A stretch of DNA of 63,271 nucleotides, taken from NCBI GenBank assembly GCA_964448285.1, contig CAYUWG010000017.1, positions 1 through 63,271 on the forward strand, in the 5' to 3' direction. The notes below the pieces were generated by a model, which did not search any database, was not told the DNA's origin, and was given only the letters and a program-made list of their open reading frames with translations. Position 1 is the stretch's first letter. Every line of letters starts with the position of its first letter. Positions 41,658 through 50,728 of the stretch are shown one piece after another. The position numbers and the translations under genes were made by a program. The stretch comes from CAYUWG01 sp964448285 (GTDB lineage Bacteria; Bacteroidota; Ignavibacteria; SZUA-365).

Positions 41658-43007
41658 ATGTCCAACCATCTTTCTTTCGACTATTCTCATGCGATCAATG
41701 CACTTGTGGAAGGGACATTTCGCGATGCGAAACGAGCGATACGCGATGCAAAGGAAACGCTCCATTCCGGATCAGGACCCGGGAGTGATTTTCTCGGCTG
41801 GATCGATTTACCGATCGATGCAAAGAATCACGTTCAGAGCATCACGGAATTGCGCGACGAAATTCGGAGCAAAGCCGACGTCTTCATCGTCGTTGGAATA
41901 GGCGGTTCGTACCTTGGAGCACGTTCAGTCATCGACGCCTGCACGCCCTTTCATCACCGGGACGAAACGGAGATTCTCTACGTCGGGCACAACATGTCCG
42001 GTGAATATCTCGCGAGCGTCCTTGCCTATTGCGAGGAGCGCGAAGTGCACGTTAATGTCATTTCCAAATCCGGAACGACGACCGAACCCGCGCTGGCCTT
42101 TCGTGCTTTGAAGAATTGGATGGAACACAAATACGGCCGTCGCGAGGCAGCGCGTCGTATCATCGCGACAACGGATGCTACCCGAGGGGCGTTGCGATCA
42201 CTCGCGTCGCAGGAAGGATACCGTGCGCTCATCATACCGGATAATGTCGGCGGGCGATTCTCCGTGCTGACTCCGGTTGGATTGCTGCCGATCGCCGTTG
42301 CCGGTCTGGACATATCGGCATTGTTGGATGGCGCCACGTGGATGCGCTCCCACTGTCTCGACGAACCATTCGACTCGAATGCGGCAATGACATACGCCGC
42401 ATTGAGACTCGGTTTTTATCGCGAGGGTAAGAGCATCGAAATTTTTGCGACGTTTTTGCCGGAACTCCAATACATCGCCGATTGGTGGAAACAGTTATTC
42501 GGAGAGAGCGAAGGAAAAGAGGGTAAAGGAGTCTTTCCCGCGACCGCCGTTTATTCGACCGACTTGCATTCGATGGGACAATATCTTCAGCAGGGACCAC
42601 GGATACTGTTCGAAACGTTTCTGACCGTCGCACATCCGTTGATTGAATTGCTCGTTCCAAGGAGCGACGATGATTCCGATGGAATGAACTATCTCGCCGG
42701 TAAGTCCTTTTCATCCATCAATGGCCAGGCGCTACTCGCAACGGCGGCAGCGCACGCCGAGGGCGGCGTCCCCAATATGACGATCACTTTGCCGGCACTG
42801 TCGATTCAGGCGATTGGGGAGCTTCTCTTCTTCTTCGAGTATGCGGTCGCGCTCGGAGGCTACGCGCTCGGCGTCAATCCATTCGATCAGCCCGGAGTTG
42901 AAAACTACAAGCGGAATATGTTTGCACTCCTGAACAAACCCGGATATGAGGAGATGCACTCGGAACTTCAGAAGCGGTTACGCAGCGGTCACCGTTTCAT
43001 CATCTGA
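41658..43007 (+). CDS. pgi: Glucose-6-phosphate isomerase
   Basis: 449 residues, the short form common in Gram-positive bacteria and Bacteroidota relatives. SIS-fold motifs: VVGIGGSYLGARSVID, VISKSGTTTEPALAFRAL, and the signature region NVGGRFSVLTPVGLLP. It interconverts glucose 6-phosphate and fructose 6-phosphate. It follows ptsI with no gap and is followed at 26 bases by a second, unrelated-length sugar-phosphate isomerase gene. Confidence 0.96.
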   Translation: MSNHLSFDYSHAINALVEGTFRDAKRAIRDAKETLHSGSGPGSDFLGWIDLPIDAKNHVQSITELRDEIRSKADVFIVVGIGGSYLGARSVIDACTPFHHRDETEILYVGHNMSGEYLASVLAYCEEREVHVNVISKSGTTTEPALAFRALKNWMEHKYGRREAARRIIATTDATRGALRSLASQEGYRALIIPDNVGGRFSVLTPVGLLPIAVAGLDISALLDGATWMRSHCLDEPFDSNAAMTYAALRLGFYREGKSIEIFATFLPELQYIADWWKQLFGESEGKEGKGVFPATAVYSTDLHSMGQYLQQGPRILFETFLTVAHPLIELLVPRSDDDSDGMNYLAGKSFSSINGQALLATAAAHAEGGVPNMTITLPALSIQAIGELLFFFEYAVALGGYALGVNPFDQPGVENYKRNMFALLNKPGYEEMHSELQKRLRSGHRFII

Positions 43008-43033
43008 ACATTCAACAAAGGATTCAGGCATCC

Positions 43034-44080
43034 GTGACACACTATCATCGTCAGCGCACGCAGTTTGACGTGACCAACCAATACGAAGTTCTCAAAGCCT
43101 TTCCGGATCATGCACGGAAGGGATTGGAAATAGGAACCACTCTCGACATCTCATCGCTCGACCGCGCGAGAATTCGGAACATCGTTCTCGCAGGAATGGG
43201 AGGCTCTGCAATCGCCGGGGATATCATTCGTCAAATTGCAATCGGACGGTCACCCGTTCCGGTTGTCGTGAACCGCTCCTATCACCTTCCGGCATTTGTC
43301 GGTACGGATTCGCTCGTCGTTGTCATCAGTTATTCCGGTAATACTGAGGAAACACTTGCGTCTTACACGGATGCGATCGCATGTGGCGCACAGGTCATTG
43401 TTGTAACATCCGGAGGACAGGTTCAGGCCATGTCGCAAAGCCATAGACATCCATGCCTGATGATTCCGGGGGGATTCGCACCGCGTGCTTCGCTGGGATT
43501 TCTGTTCTTTTCACTTGCCATCGTGATCGAGCGTCTCGGATTCATTCCCGATCAGAACTGGAACGAGATCGTTCATGCGCTGGCAAACTACGTCGTTGAG
43601 TTGAGCAATGAACAAGGCAACGAAGCGATATCGATTGCGGAACAACTGCTCGGCTACATCCCGATTCTCTACGCATCGCATGATTCGCTCGACGTCGTTG
43701 CCGTGCGCTGGCGTTGCCAGATCGAAGAGAATGCGAAAGTGCTCGCGTACTCCAACGTGTTTCCGGAGATGAATCACAACGAGATTGTCGGTTGGCAGCA
43801 ATATCCCTCACTGCTCAAGCAATTCGCCGTCGTTCTCCTTCGCGAGCCTGATGATGATCCGCGCATTGCCAGACGGATGGACATCGTCGCGGATATGATA
43901 AGACCCATTGCCGCAGCGGTTATCGATGTCACCCCACCGGAAGGTAACCCGCTTGGCAGACTTCTGAGCTTGATCTGTCTTGGCGATTGGGTGAGTTACT
44001 ATCTCGCAATCGGCTCAGGGATCGATCCGTTTCCCATTGAAAAGATCAATCTGCTCAAAGCTGCATTGGAACGATCGTGA
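43034..44080 (+). CDS. Bifunctional phosphoglucose/phosphomannose isomerase
   Basis: 348 residues from a GTG start (AAAGGA about 13 bases upstream). Two SIS domains: IVLAGMGGSAIAGDIIRQIA and VVVISYSGNTEETLASY in the first, SNVFPEMNHNEIVGWQ in the second, the pattern of the bifunctional PGI/PMI family known from archaea and some bacteria. It would convert glucose 6-phosphate and mannose 6-phosphate to fructose 6-phosphate. It lies directly after a standard pgi, so its distinct job here may be mannose metabolism for surface sugars (inference). Confidence 0.9.
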   Translation: MTHYHRQRTQFDVTNQYEVLKAFPDHARKGLEIGTTLDISSLDRARIRNIVLAGMGGSAIAGDIIRQIAIGRSPVPVVVNRSYHLPAFVGTDSLVVVISYSGNTEETLASYTDAIACGAQVIVVTSGGQVQAMSQSHRHPCLMIPGGFAPRASLGFLFFSLAIVIERLGFIPDQNWNEIVHALANYVVELSNEQGNEAISIAEQLLGYIPILYASHDSLDVVAVRWRCQIEENAKVLAYSNVFPEMNHNEIVGWQQYPSLLKQFAVVLLREPDDDPRIARRMDIVADMIRPIAAAVIDVTPPEGNPLGRLLSLICLGDWVSYYLAIGSGIDPFPIEKINLLKAALERS

Positions 44081-44859
44081 TGGGAAATACTTCGTCGTGG
44101 CAATTGAGGTCCTTCATCCTATGCGTCACTGGTGTGCTCTTCCTTCCGACACTGGCAGTGAAAGGTCAAATCGAACCGATCGATCATTCGAAAGTCACGA
44201 TTCTCTCAGAGCCTGCAGGCGCCGAAGTTGTGCTCGGCGATTCGCTTCTCGGAACGACACCGATGATCGTTGACACGGCAATCGTCACGAGACTCCATAT
44301 CATCTATCCGGGAAGGCGGCTTGAAGGAAGCGTTGTAAAAAAGATCGGGCGACCATTCGTGAGTTCAAAGACGGGAGTGATCGTCGTTCGTTTTTCTCGC
44401 GGGGTCATGCTTCAATCCGTCCCAACAGGGAGTGCGATCTTTATCGGTGATTCACTCCTGGGATATACGCCTCAACGCATACAGGTGATGGTTCCGATGG
44501 AGGTTCGTGTAACATATCCGGGGTATGAGTCATCACTCGTTTCGATGACGGACTCAACGAATGATACCCTACTTGTCGTGCTCGATAGTCGAAGAACGGA
44601 TTCCGTTTCCAGAGAAATCCCGCGCGAGCGTTCTTCACGACTTCCAAAGATTCTTACAGCAGGTGCTCTCACGGCGATATCGACAGGTGTGACCGTTCGG
44701 TTGATGCAGAAGAGCAATGAGCTTTTCAAAGATTTTTCTACGAGCGGCAATGCGCAAGCGCGTCAGGATGCCCAACAGTATCGACTTCTTGCGATGCTCT
44801 CGTTGTTCGCGCTTGAAGTAAGTTTCGTTTGTTTGACCTATTTTTTGTTCATGGAATGA
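44080..44859 (+). CDS. PEGA-domain membrane protein
   Basis: 259 residues from ATG 44080, which overlaps the previous stop by one base. An N-terminal signal or membrane helix, then two PEGA-type beta repeats: TILSEPAGAEVVLGDSLLGT and LQSVPTGSAIFIGDSLLGYT, each followed by a YPG turn. Two hydrophobic stretches follow near the C-terminus (ILTAGALTAISTGVTVRL; LLAMLSLFALEVSFVCLTYF). PEGA domains occur in surface-layer and envelope-linked proteins. No enzymatic role can be read. Confidence 0.75.
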   Translation: MGNTSSWQLRSFILCVTGVLFLPTLAVKGQIEPIDHSKVTILSEPAGAEVVLGDSLLGTTPMIVDTAIVTRLHIIYPGRRLEGSVVKKIGRPFVSSKTGVIVVRFSRGVMLQSVPTGSAIFIGDSLLGYTPQRIQVMVPMEVRVTYPGYESSLVSMTDSTNDTLLVVLDSRRTDSVSREIPRERSSRLPKILTAGALTAISTGVTVRLMQKSNELFKDFSTSGNAQARQDAQQYRLLAMLSLFALEVSFVCLTYFLFME

Positions 44860-44907
44860 GCGTTTGTCCAACAGGAATGTGGCTTTGAACGAAAGACTCG
44901 TAACATC

Positions 44908-45735
44908 ATGACCGGTAAAGCAGATTTACACTGTCATACCTACTATTCCGATGGTGAGCTTTCCCCGACTGCCTTAGTTCAGCAGGCGAATGAGTCGGCA
45001 TTATCGATCTTGAGCATCACAGACCACGACAGTATCGATGCGTATTGGGAAGCTTTGGAAGCGGCAAGGCAATACGGCATCGAACTCGTGCCCGGCGTCG
45101 AACTGAGTGCGATGATCGGAACCAAGGACATTCACATCCTGGGGTATTTTTTCAACCCGGATAACGAACAACTGAAACAGGCCTTGAATCTCTTTCGGCA
45201 GGAGAGGTTATGGCGTGCCGAACGCATGGTAAGAAAGCTGAATAATCTGAACGTCCCTCTGAGTATGGAATCCGTTTTATCACACGCGGGGCACGGTGCA
45301 ATCGGTCGTCCTCATATTGCGGCTGCGCTTGTCGATGAAGGGCACACGTCAACCTATTCGGAGGCGTTCGATACGTACATTGGCAATACCTGTCCGGCGT
45401 ATGAACCGAAGTATCGCCTGTCACCGGAAACCGCGGTCGAAATCATCGCGGGCGCAGGAGGAATTTCGATCATTGCCCATCCGGGTTGGTATCTGACGGA
45501 GGACGAAATTATGGCGCTCATCAGGGCAGGAGTTGACGGAATCGAAACGGTGCATCCGGCGCACGATGCCGAACGCATCACCTTTTATCGAAACATTACG
45601 TCCTCATATTTCCTGCTTGAAGGTGGTGGGTCAGATTTTCATGGGGGAAAGCGAAATGACCAATCGAACTTTGGTGCATACACCGTTCCGTCCGAAATTG
45701 TGCAGGCCATGAAGCGACGATTGTTCATTCAATGA
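44908..45735 (+). CDS. PHP-domain phosphoesterase (RNase AM/YciV-like)
   Basis: 275 residues. Metal-binding motifs of the PHP family: DLHCHTYYSDGELSP, SITDHDSIDAYWEA, PGVELSA, HILGYFF, IGRPHIAAALVD, IIAHPGW and GSDFHGG. The order matches the YciV/TrpH group, which hydrolyses 3',5'-nucleoside bisphosphates and trims RNA 5' ends. It overlaps ribH by four bases (ATGA). Substrate is inferred from the family. Confidence 0.9.
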   Translation: MTGKADLHCHTYYSDGELSPTALVQQANESALSILSITDHDSIDAYWEALEAARQYGIELVPGVELSAMIGTKDIHILGYFFNPDNEQLKQALNLFRQERLWRAERMVRKLNNLNVPLSMESVLSHAGHGAIGRPHIAAALVDEGHTSTYSEAFDTYIGNTCPAYEPKYRLSPETAVEIIAGAGGISIIAHPGWYLTEDEIMALIRAGVDGIETVHPAHDAERITFYRNITSSYFLLEGGGSDFHGGKRNDQSNFGAYTVPSEIVQAMKRRLFIQ

Positions 45736-46217
45736 AAGGCGGCAGGAAATCATACACGGGTTCGATCGAGGGATCAGGCATGCGCATAGCGATACTCGTC
45801 AGTCGATTCAACGAGGATATCACGACGAGACTCTTGAACGGCGCATTGAACGGGCTGCGCTCGGCATCGGTCAAGGATGAAGACGTGGACGTGTTTCATT
45901 GTCCGGGCGCATTCGAGTTGCCGTTGCTCTGCAGAAGAGTGCTCAGCATGGAGCGTTACGATGCTGCCATTGCTTTGGGGGCTGTCATTCGCGGAGAGAC
46001 AGCGCACTTCGAGTACGTGGCGCGGGTCGCTGCCGACGGAATAGCGCGAGTTTCACTTGAACTCGAAGTTCCGATCGCATTCGGTGTTCTCACGACGGAA
46101 ACCTTTGAGCAAGCGCTCGATCGTGCAGGCGATGGTTCAGAGAATAAAGGCTGGGAAGCAGCAATGACGGCGCTTGAAATGGCAAATCTATTTCGGAGTG
46201 TAGTACATGATGTTTAA
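45732..46217 (+). CDS. ribH: 6,7-dimethyl-8-ribityllumazine synthase
   Basis: 161 residues. Motifs: ILVSRFNEDITTRLLNGAL, PGAFELPLLCRR, the phosphate and catalytic region ALGAVIRGETAHFEYVAR (active His in the last motif) and PIAFGVLTTETFEQA. It forms the lumazine precursor of riboflavin. The ATG overlaps the PHP gene's stop. It overlaps the PorZ-like gene by 11 bases. No other riboflavin genes are nearby. Confidence 0.96.
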   Translation: MKGGRKSYTGSIEGSGMRIAILVSRFNEDITTRLLNGALNGLRSASVKDEDVDVFHCPGAFELPLLCRRVLSMERYDAAIALGAVIRGETAHFEYVARVAADGIARVSLELEVPIAFGVLTTETFEQALDRAGDGSENKGWEAAMTALEMANLFRSVVHDV

Positions 46218-48477
46218 AGCATCCGGAGTCATCATCCTCTTTCTCTGCTTCGCTATTCAGGAGCTTCATACGCAGGACGGTGCGTGGCAAAGCTACTCGG
46301 ACATGAAGGAGATTCGTGGAATGGTGCAAGTCGGCGAAACGCTGTGGGCGGCGACGAACGGCGGAGTCTTTACGTTCAATCAGACCACCGGTGAGTATTC
46401 ACGATACACGAACGTGAACGGTCTTCATTCCATCGATATGCGCTCGATAGCAGTCGATCGTGCGGGGCGCGTGATAGTGGGCGCCGGGAACGGAGCGATC
46501 AATGTCTATACGCCCGGCAAGGGCTGGACGAGTGTCTTGGATATTTATCGCGCGACAGATCGTTCGAAGCGTGCGATTACGGTATTGCGCGTTCGTGGAG
46601 ACGTCGTCTATGTCGGGACGGAATTCGGTATCACCGTTTACAACCTCGATCGTGGAGAATTTCGGGACAGTTATCTGAAGTTCGGTTCGCTGCCCTCGCA
46701 AACTGCTGTGCAGGATATTTTCTTTCACAATGATTCGTTATGGGTTGCGACGCTCCAGGGCGTTGCCGTCGCTGATTTGAAGAAGGTGAACCTTCAGGAT
46801 CCGCAGAACTGGAAATCCTTTTCTCAAAACGATGGTTTGCCGTCTCTCAAAGTTTCTACTGTCGCCGAACTCCATAGGATGATCATGATCGGCACGGACC
46901 GTGGTGCAGCGGTCTATCGCGACGGTTCCTGGTACCCATCACTGCCGGCTTTCGGTCAAAGCGCGATATTGAAATTCTTCCCATATCAAAACGGAATGTA
47001 TCTGACGTTGAACAAGGAATTGTTCAATGCGACAAGCAACGAGAACGTTGCAGGTGTAGGGGAGTATCTCGGCTTTTCTCATTATCCCTCCGGAGCGCAA
47101 TTCACGGACGTCATTGTCGGTGGTAATAAACTCCTCGTCGGTACGACAGTCGGCTTTTCGTTTTATGAAGAAGGTGAGCGATGGAATTTCTCAAAACCTA
47201 ACGGACCTACGGCGAATAAATTCCTTTCGCTCACGGTCGATGACACGGGAAAACTCTGGTCGGCTTCGGGACGGGATGGAGCCGGCGTTGGCACATACAG
47301 TTTCGACGGAGAGGTGTGGACGAACTACACCAAAGACTCGAATCCCGAGTTAATGACGAACGAAGTCTTCGTCGTTGGTCGGGGTGTTGAAAGAGACATG
47401 TGGTTCGGGACTTGGGGGAATGGGCTGGCACATCGTTTCGAGGATGGGACATTTGAAAACTTCAACACGAAGAATACGAACGGTTTCCCCGGCATTCCAT
47501 CGGATGCTCAGTTCAGTCCAATAAGCGGGATAGCCCCAGATAGTCGAGGAAACATGTGGTTTCTCCACTCCAGCACGAGCGGTAGTATTCTCAGTTCTTA
47601 TTCTGCTGATAAGAAATGGCATTTCTTCAGAAGCCAGTTGTTGCAAGGCGCACTAACGACAAGCTCTCTTACCGTCGATCACTTTGGTACGAAATGGATG
47701 ATTGTCGATGAGACAGCATTCAGAGGTCTTTTGCTTTTCAACGACAACGGAACGCTTGATAATCCTTTCGACGACATGTGGACGAAGGTAGATGCTTCAG
47801 ATCAGAACGGCCTCGCCGCGTCGCGCATTCTGTCCATTGCCGTCGATAAACTCGGTGACGTCTGGATCGGGACAGACATCGGCCTTCGAACGATTTTCAA
47901 TCCGCGAACACCAGACCGCATTTCGCGCACCTGTTTCAACACGCGCTGTAATATCGAAGGCCAGGTTATCAACTGCATCGCGATCGATCCGGTGAACAAC
48001 AAATGGATCGGAACGAACTCCGGTGTGTTCGTTCTGTCTGCAGACGGCAGCACGATCATCGAGCAATTCAGTACCGAGAATAGTCCGCTTCTGGACAACA
48101 ATGTGAGAACGATCGCGATTCATCCGCAAACGGGAGTTGCCTACATCGGGACAACGCGAGGGCTTTCGAGCGTTACGACGCCGTACATTCAACCGCTGGA
48201 TGCATTTACCGAATTGAAAGTATCACCGAATCCGTTCAGACCGGGCATCGATGAAGTTATCACCGTCAGAGGACTCGTCGAAGGATCATCGCTGAAAATT
48301 CTGAGCGTGTCAGGTTCCGTCATTGCCGATGTTCAGACACCCGGAGGACAAATCGGGAAATGGGACGGTCGAACATCCGACGGTTCCTTTGCCCCATCGG
48401 GTGTTTATTTCATCGTTGCGTATTCGCCTGATGGCGGACAATCCTCCGTTGCGAAAGTCACCATCGTTCGCCCGTAA
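46207..48477 (+). CDS. PorZ-like T9SS component (two beta-propellers plus sorting domain)
   Basis: 756 residues. Signal peptide to about residue 22, then WQSYSDMKEIRGMVQ, LWAATNGGVFTFN and TNVNGLHSIDMRSIAVD, a pattern typical of PorZ and related propellers. Many blade repeats follow (LWVATLQGVAVADL, VWIGTDIGLRTIF, KWIGTNSGVFVLS). The last 90 residues form a T9SS domain (KVSPNPFRPGIDEVITVRG, APSGVYFIVAYSPDG). PorZ works with the sortase PorU at the cell surface to link cargo to its lipid anchor. A secreted two-component-type propeller protein is the alternative. It is the last gene of the run; the stop abuts the convergent gene. Confidence 0.75.
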   Translation: MMFKASGVIILFLCFAIQELHTQDGAWQSYSDMKEIRGMVQVGETLWAATNGGVFTFNQTTGEYSRYTNVNGLHSIDMRSIAVDRAGRVIVGAGNGAINVYTPGKGWTSVLDIYRATDRSKRAITVLRVRGDVVYVGTEFGITVYNLDRGEFRDSYLKFGSLPSQTAVQDIFFHNDSLWVATLQGVAVADLKKVNLQDPQNWKSFSQNDGLPSLKVSTVAELHRMIMIGTDRGAAVYRDGSWYPSLPAFGQSAILKFFPYQNGMYLTLNKELFNATSNENVAGVGEYLGFSHYPSGAQFTDVIVGGNKLLVGTTVGFSFYEEGERWNFSKPNGPTANKFLSLTVDDTGKLWSASGRDGAGVGTYSFDGEVWTNYTKDSNPELMTNEVFVVGRGVERDMWFGTWGNGLAHRFEDGTFENFNTKNTNGFPGIPSDAQFSPISGIAPDSRGNMWFLHSSTSGSILSSYSADKKWHFFRSQLLQGALTTSSLTVDHFGTKWMIVDETAFRGLLLFNDNGTLDNPFDDMWTKVDASDQNGLAASRILSIAVDKLGDVWIGTDIGLRTIFNPRTPDRISRTCFNTRCNIEGQVINCIAIDPVNNKWIGTNSGVFVLSADGSTIIEQFSTENSPLLDNNVRTIAIHPQTGVAYIGTTRGLSSVTTPYIQPLDAFTELKVSPNPFRPGIDEVITVRGLVEGSSLKILSVSGSVIADVQTPGGQIGKWDGRTSDGSFAPSGVYFIVAYSPDGGQSSVAKVTIVRP

Positions 48478-49845
48478 TTACGACCCTGATTTCAACTGAA
48501 GCTTTCTCGCGCAGACATGGAGCGGATCTATCATCGGCGCAGATCGCGGAGTATAAACGAAGTCGCTTTCGAGAAATTCCTCGATCGTCATGTGTTTCCG
48601 GATTGCAAGCGCCGCGACATTCGCGCGTTGTGCCGCATGTTCTTTCGCGATGATGTTCGCATTGAGAATGACACGCGAACGGGCATCAGCGGTCATGGAG
48701 ACGAACATCGGTTCGGACCCCGGCATGAAGGACACTCTCGATTGTGCGAGAACATGTGCATGAACCGGTGTGAAGCCGCGCTCCTTCAACGATGCAACCG
48801 TCACGCCGCACTGGGCTATTTCGTACCCGAACACATGAAGGATGGAATTCGGTACCGCTCCTTTGAACGACGCACTCCCGCCAGCAGCATTTTCTCCCGC
48901 AACCCGCGCCGTTCTGTACGCAATGGATGCGAAAGGCATCATCATGGTTTTGCGCGTCGAGATATCGCGGATTTCCGTGCAGTCACCGGCTGCGTAAATG
49001 CCATCGATGTTCGTCATCTGGCGCTGGTCAGTCAGAATGCCGCCGTCCTGTCCGATTCGGATTCCCGCCGCACGGGCAAATTCTACGTTCGGAAGAAAGC
49101 CGATTGCAATAAGGAAAACATCGGCTTCGATTTCCCTCTGTGATGTCCTTACTGTGAGCAATCGTTTTCCCGATGTCGTTGTCGATAGAACCGATTGATT
49201 CGCATGGAGAGTGATTCCGTTATCGGTTAGAATTCGCTCGACGATGCGTCTTCCTTCATCATCGATGTACGGCAACGGTCGTTCCTCAAGAAAGATCATG
49301 TCAACATTCAGACCCATGATGCGAAAGGCCTCTGCAGCTTCGATCCCGACGAAGCCGGCCCCGACAATGCATACGCGTTTCGGACGTCGTTCATGAATGA
49401 ACGTCTTGAGCGCGATCGCTTCGGAAAGTGTCTTAAGATGAAAGACATTATCGAGACCGGTCGGTATCTCGTTGAGGGTCTTCGCCCGGCAGCCCGAAGC
49501 GATGATCAGTTTGTCATATCGTTCTTCACGAGATATTCCTTCACCGAGGCTTCGAACTTCGATCAGCCTTCGCGAAGGGAAGATTGCTTCGACGCGATGT
49601 CGTGGGAAAGCAAGAACACCTTTATCGCGCTTCAGCGACTCCGGGGTTTGGATGATGAGCGTGTCAGGATTCGGGATTTCACCGGTGAGCAGATAGGGAA
49701 GTTCACACACTCCGAGCGAGACATGAGGACCCTGTTCATAAATGATGACCTCAGCGGTTTGGTCAATGCGTTTCGCTTTTGCGGCAGCCGCCGGACCAGA
49801 GGCAATTCCCCCGATAATCACAATCCTTTTTGATCTGCTTGCCAC
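48478..49845 (-). CDS. CoA-disulfide reductase/NADH oxidase-like flavoprotein
   Basis: 455 residues. FAD site IVIIGGIASGPAAAAKAKR at the N-terminus; a single redox cysteine, C47, in VSLGVCELPYLLTG, as in CoA-disulfide reductases and NADH oxidases; NAD(P) site VCIVGAGFVGIEAAEAF; second FAD site GIYAAGDCTEI; and a C-terminal dimerisation domain. It may reduce CoA-disulfide, persulfides or oxygen; the sequence does not decide between them. It is a single-gene unit with its own strong promoter and converges on the PorZ-like gene with no spacer. Confidence 0.88.
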   Translation of the reverse strand: MASRSKRIVIIGGIASGPAAAAKAKRIDQTAEVIIYEQGPHVSLGVCELPYLLTGEIPNPDTLIIQTPESLKRDKGVLAFPRHRVEAIFPSRRLIEVRSLGEGISREERYDKLIIASGCRAKTLNEIPTGLDNVFHLKTLSEAIALKTFIHERRPKRVCIVGAGFVGIEAAEAFRIMGLNVDMIFLEERPLPYIDDEGRRIVERILTDNGITLHANQSVLSTTTSGKRLLTVRTSQREIEADVFLIAIGFLPNVEFARAAGIRIGQDGGILTDQRQMTNIDGIYAAGDCTEIRDISTRKTMMMPFASIAYRTARVAGENAAGGSASFKGAVPNSILHVFGYEIAQCGVTVASLKERGFTPVHAHVLAQSRVSFMPGSEPMFVSMTADARSRVILNANIIAKEHAAQRANVAALAIRKHMTIEEFLESDFVYTPRSAPMIDPLHVCARKLQLKSGS

Positions 49846-49874
49846 GTTTAGGAGTAATCCATCATTTTGCTGAA

Positions 49875-49905
49875 CAAAAGTATCATCAATCGCTTGCTCA
49901 CCAAA
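49875..49905 (-). promoter_or_regulatory. Bacteroidota-type promoter of the flavoprotein gene
   Basis: Read on the minus strand: TTTG at 49905-49902, a 19-base spacer, then TACTTTTG at 49882-49875, a full match to the TTTG/TAnnTTTG consensus, about 30 bases before the ATG. Confidence 0.7.
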
Positions 49906-49972
49906 ACCTTCGGCTGCATTGCGTATTCATGGAAATCTATGATTATTTCAGCCGTTGAAAACCCGAAATCCA

Positions 49973-50004
49973 TTTGAATACATAGACTTACAGCGTTATA
50001 TTGC
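49973..50004 (+). promoter_or_regulatory. Probable promoter of the cmk-ispH unit
   Basis: TTTG at 49973-49976 and TATATTGC at 49997-50004 with a 20-base spacer; the -7 box has one or two departures from TAnnTTTG. Transcription would start near 50010, leaving almost no leader before the ATG at 50012. Confidence 0.45.
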
Positions 50005-50011
50005 AACGCTC

Positions 50012-50728
50012 ATGCCCGACCGAATGAAGAAGTCTCCATTTATTATCGCAATCGACGGACCTGCTGGCTCAGGAAAGACGACTACGGCCAAGGCCTTAGC
50101 ACGGATGTTGGATTTCATCTATATCGATACGGGAGCGATGTATCGGGCTGTCGCTTATGGTGTTTTGCAGGCAGGCGTCGCACTCGATGACGTCGATGGA
50201 GTTTGTCAGTTTCTCCCCGAATTGGAGATATCGATGCAGCGTGTCCAAGGTGAGCAGCGCACGATGTTGAACGGTGTTGACATTGAAGCCGCCATTCGGA
50301 CGCAAGAGATATCGAAGGCTGCGAGTGATGTCAGCAAGATACCCTGTGTGCGCAATGCGATGGTTGAACTTCAGAGAGCAGTGGCGCAGCAATCGGAAGG
50401 CTCTATCCTCGAAGGGAGAGATATCGGTACGGTCGTTTTTCCGGATTCACCGTGCAAGATCTATCTCGTGGCTGATGTAGCCACCCGCGCTCGCAGGCGC
50501 ATGTTGCAGCTTCGGGAGCAAGGGATCTCCGCATCGCAGGAAGCTATTGAGCGAGAAATCGAAGAACGGGACCGTAACGATTCGACTCGCGCGCACAGTC
50601 CGCTTCGTAAAGCTCCGGATGCAATCGAAGTTGAAACGACGAACACGACGATAGAAGAACAAGTCCTGATGATCCACACATTGGTGAACAAACGTTTGCA
50701 GCAGTATCTGGTTGAGGCGATTGCGTGA
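50012..50728 (+). CDS. cmk: Cytidylate kinase
   Basis: 238 residues from ATG 50012; ATG 50024 is equally possible and a TTG at 49955 would fall inside the promoter. P-loop IIAIDGPAGSGKTTTAKAL, then YIDTGAMYRAVAYG, the GRDIGTVVFPDSPCKIYL motif and RARRRMLQL, RDRNDSTRAHSPLRKAPDA in order. It phosphorylates CMP and dCMP. No ribosome site precedes either ATG. It overlaps ispH by four bases (GTGA); cmk beside rpsA is a familiar arrangement. Confidence 0.94.
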   Translation: MPDRMKKSPFIIAIDGPAGSGKTTTAKALARMLDFIYIDTGAMYRAVAYGVLQAGVALDDVDGVCQFLPELEISMQRVQGEQRTMLNGVDIEAAIRTQEISKAASDVSKIPCVRNAMVELQRAVAQQSEGSILEGRDIGTVVFPDSPCKIYLVADVATRARRRMLQLREQGISASQEAIEREIEERDRNDSTRAHSPLRKAPDAIEVETTNTTIEEQVLMIHTLVNKRLQQYLVEAIA

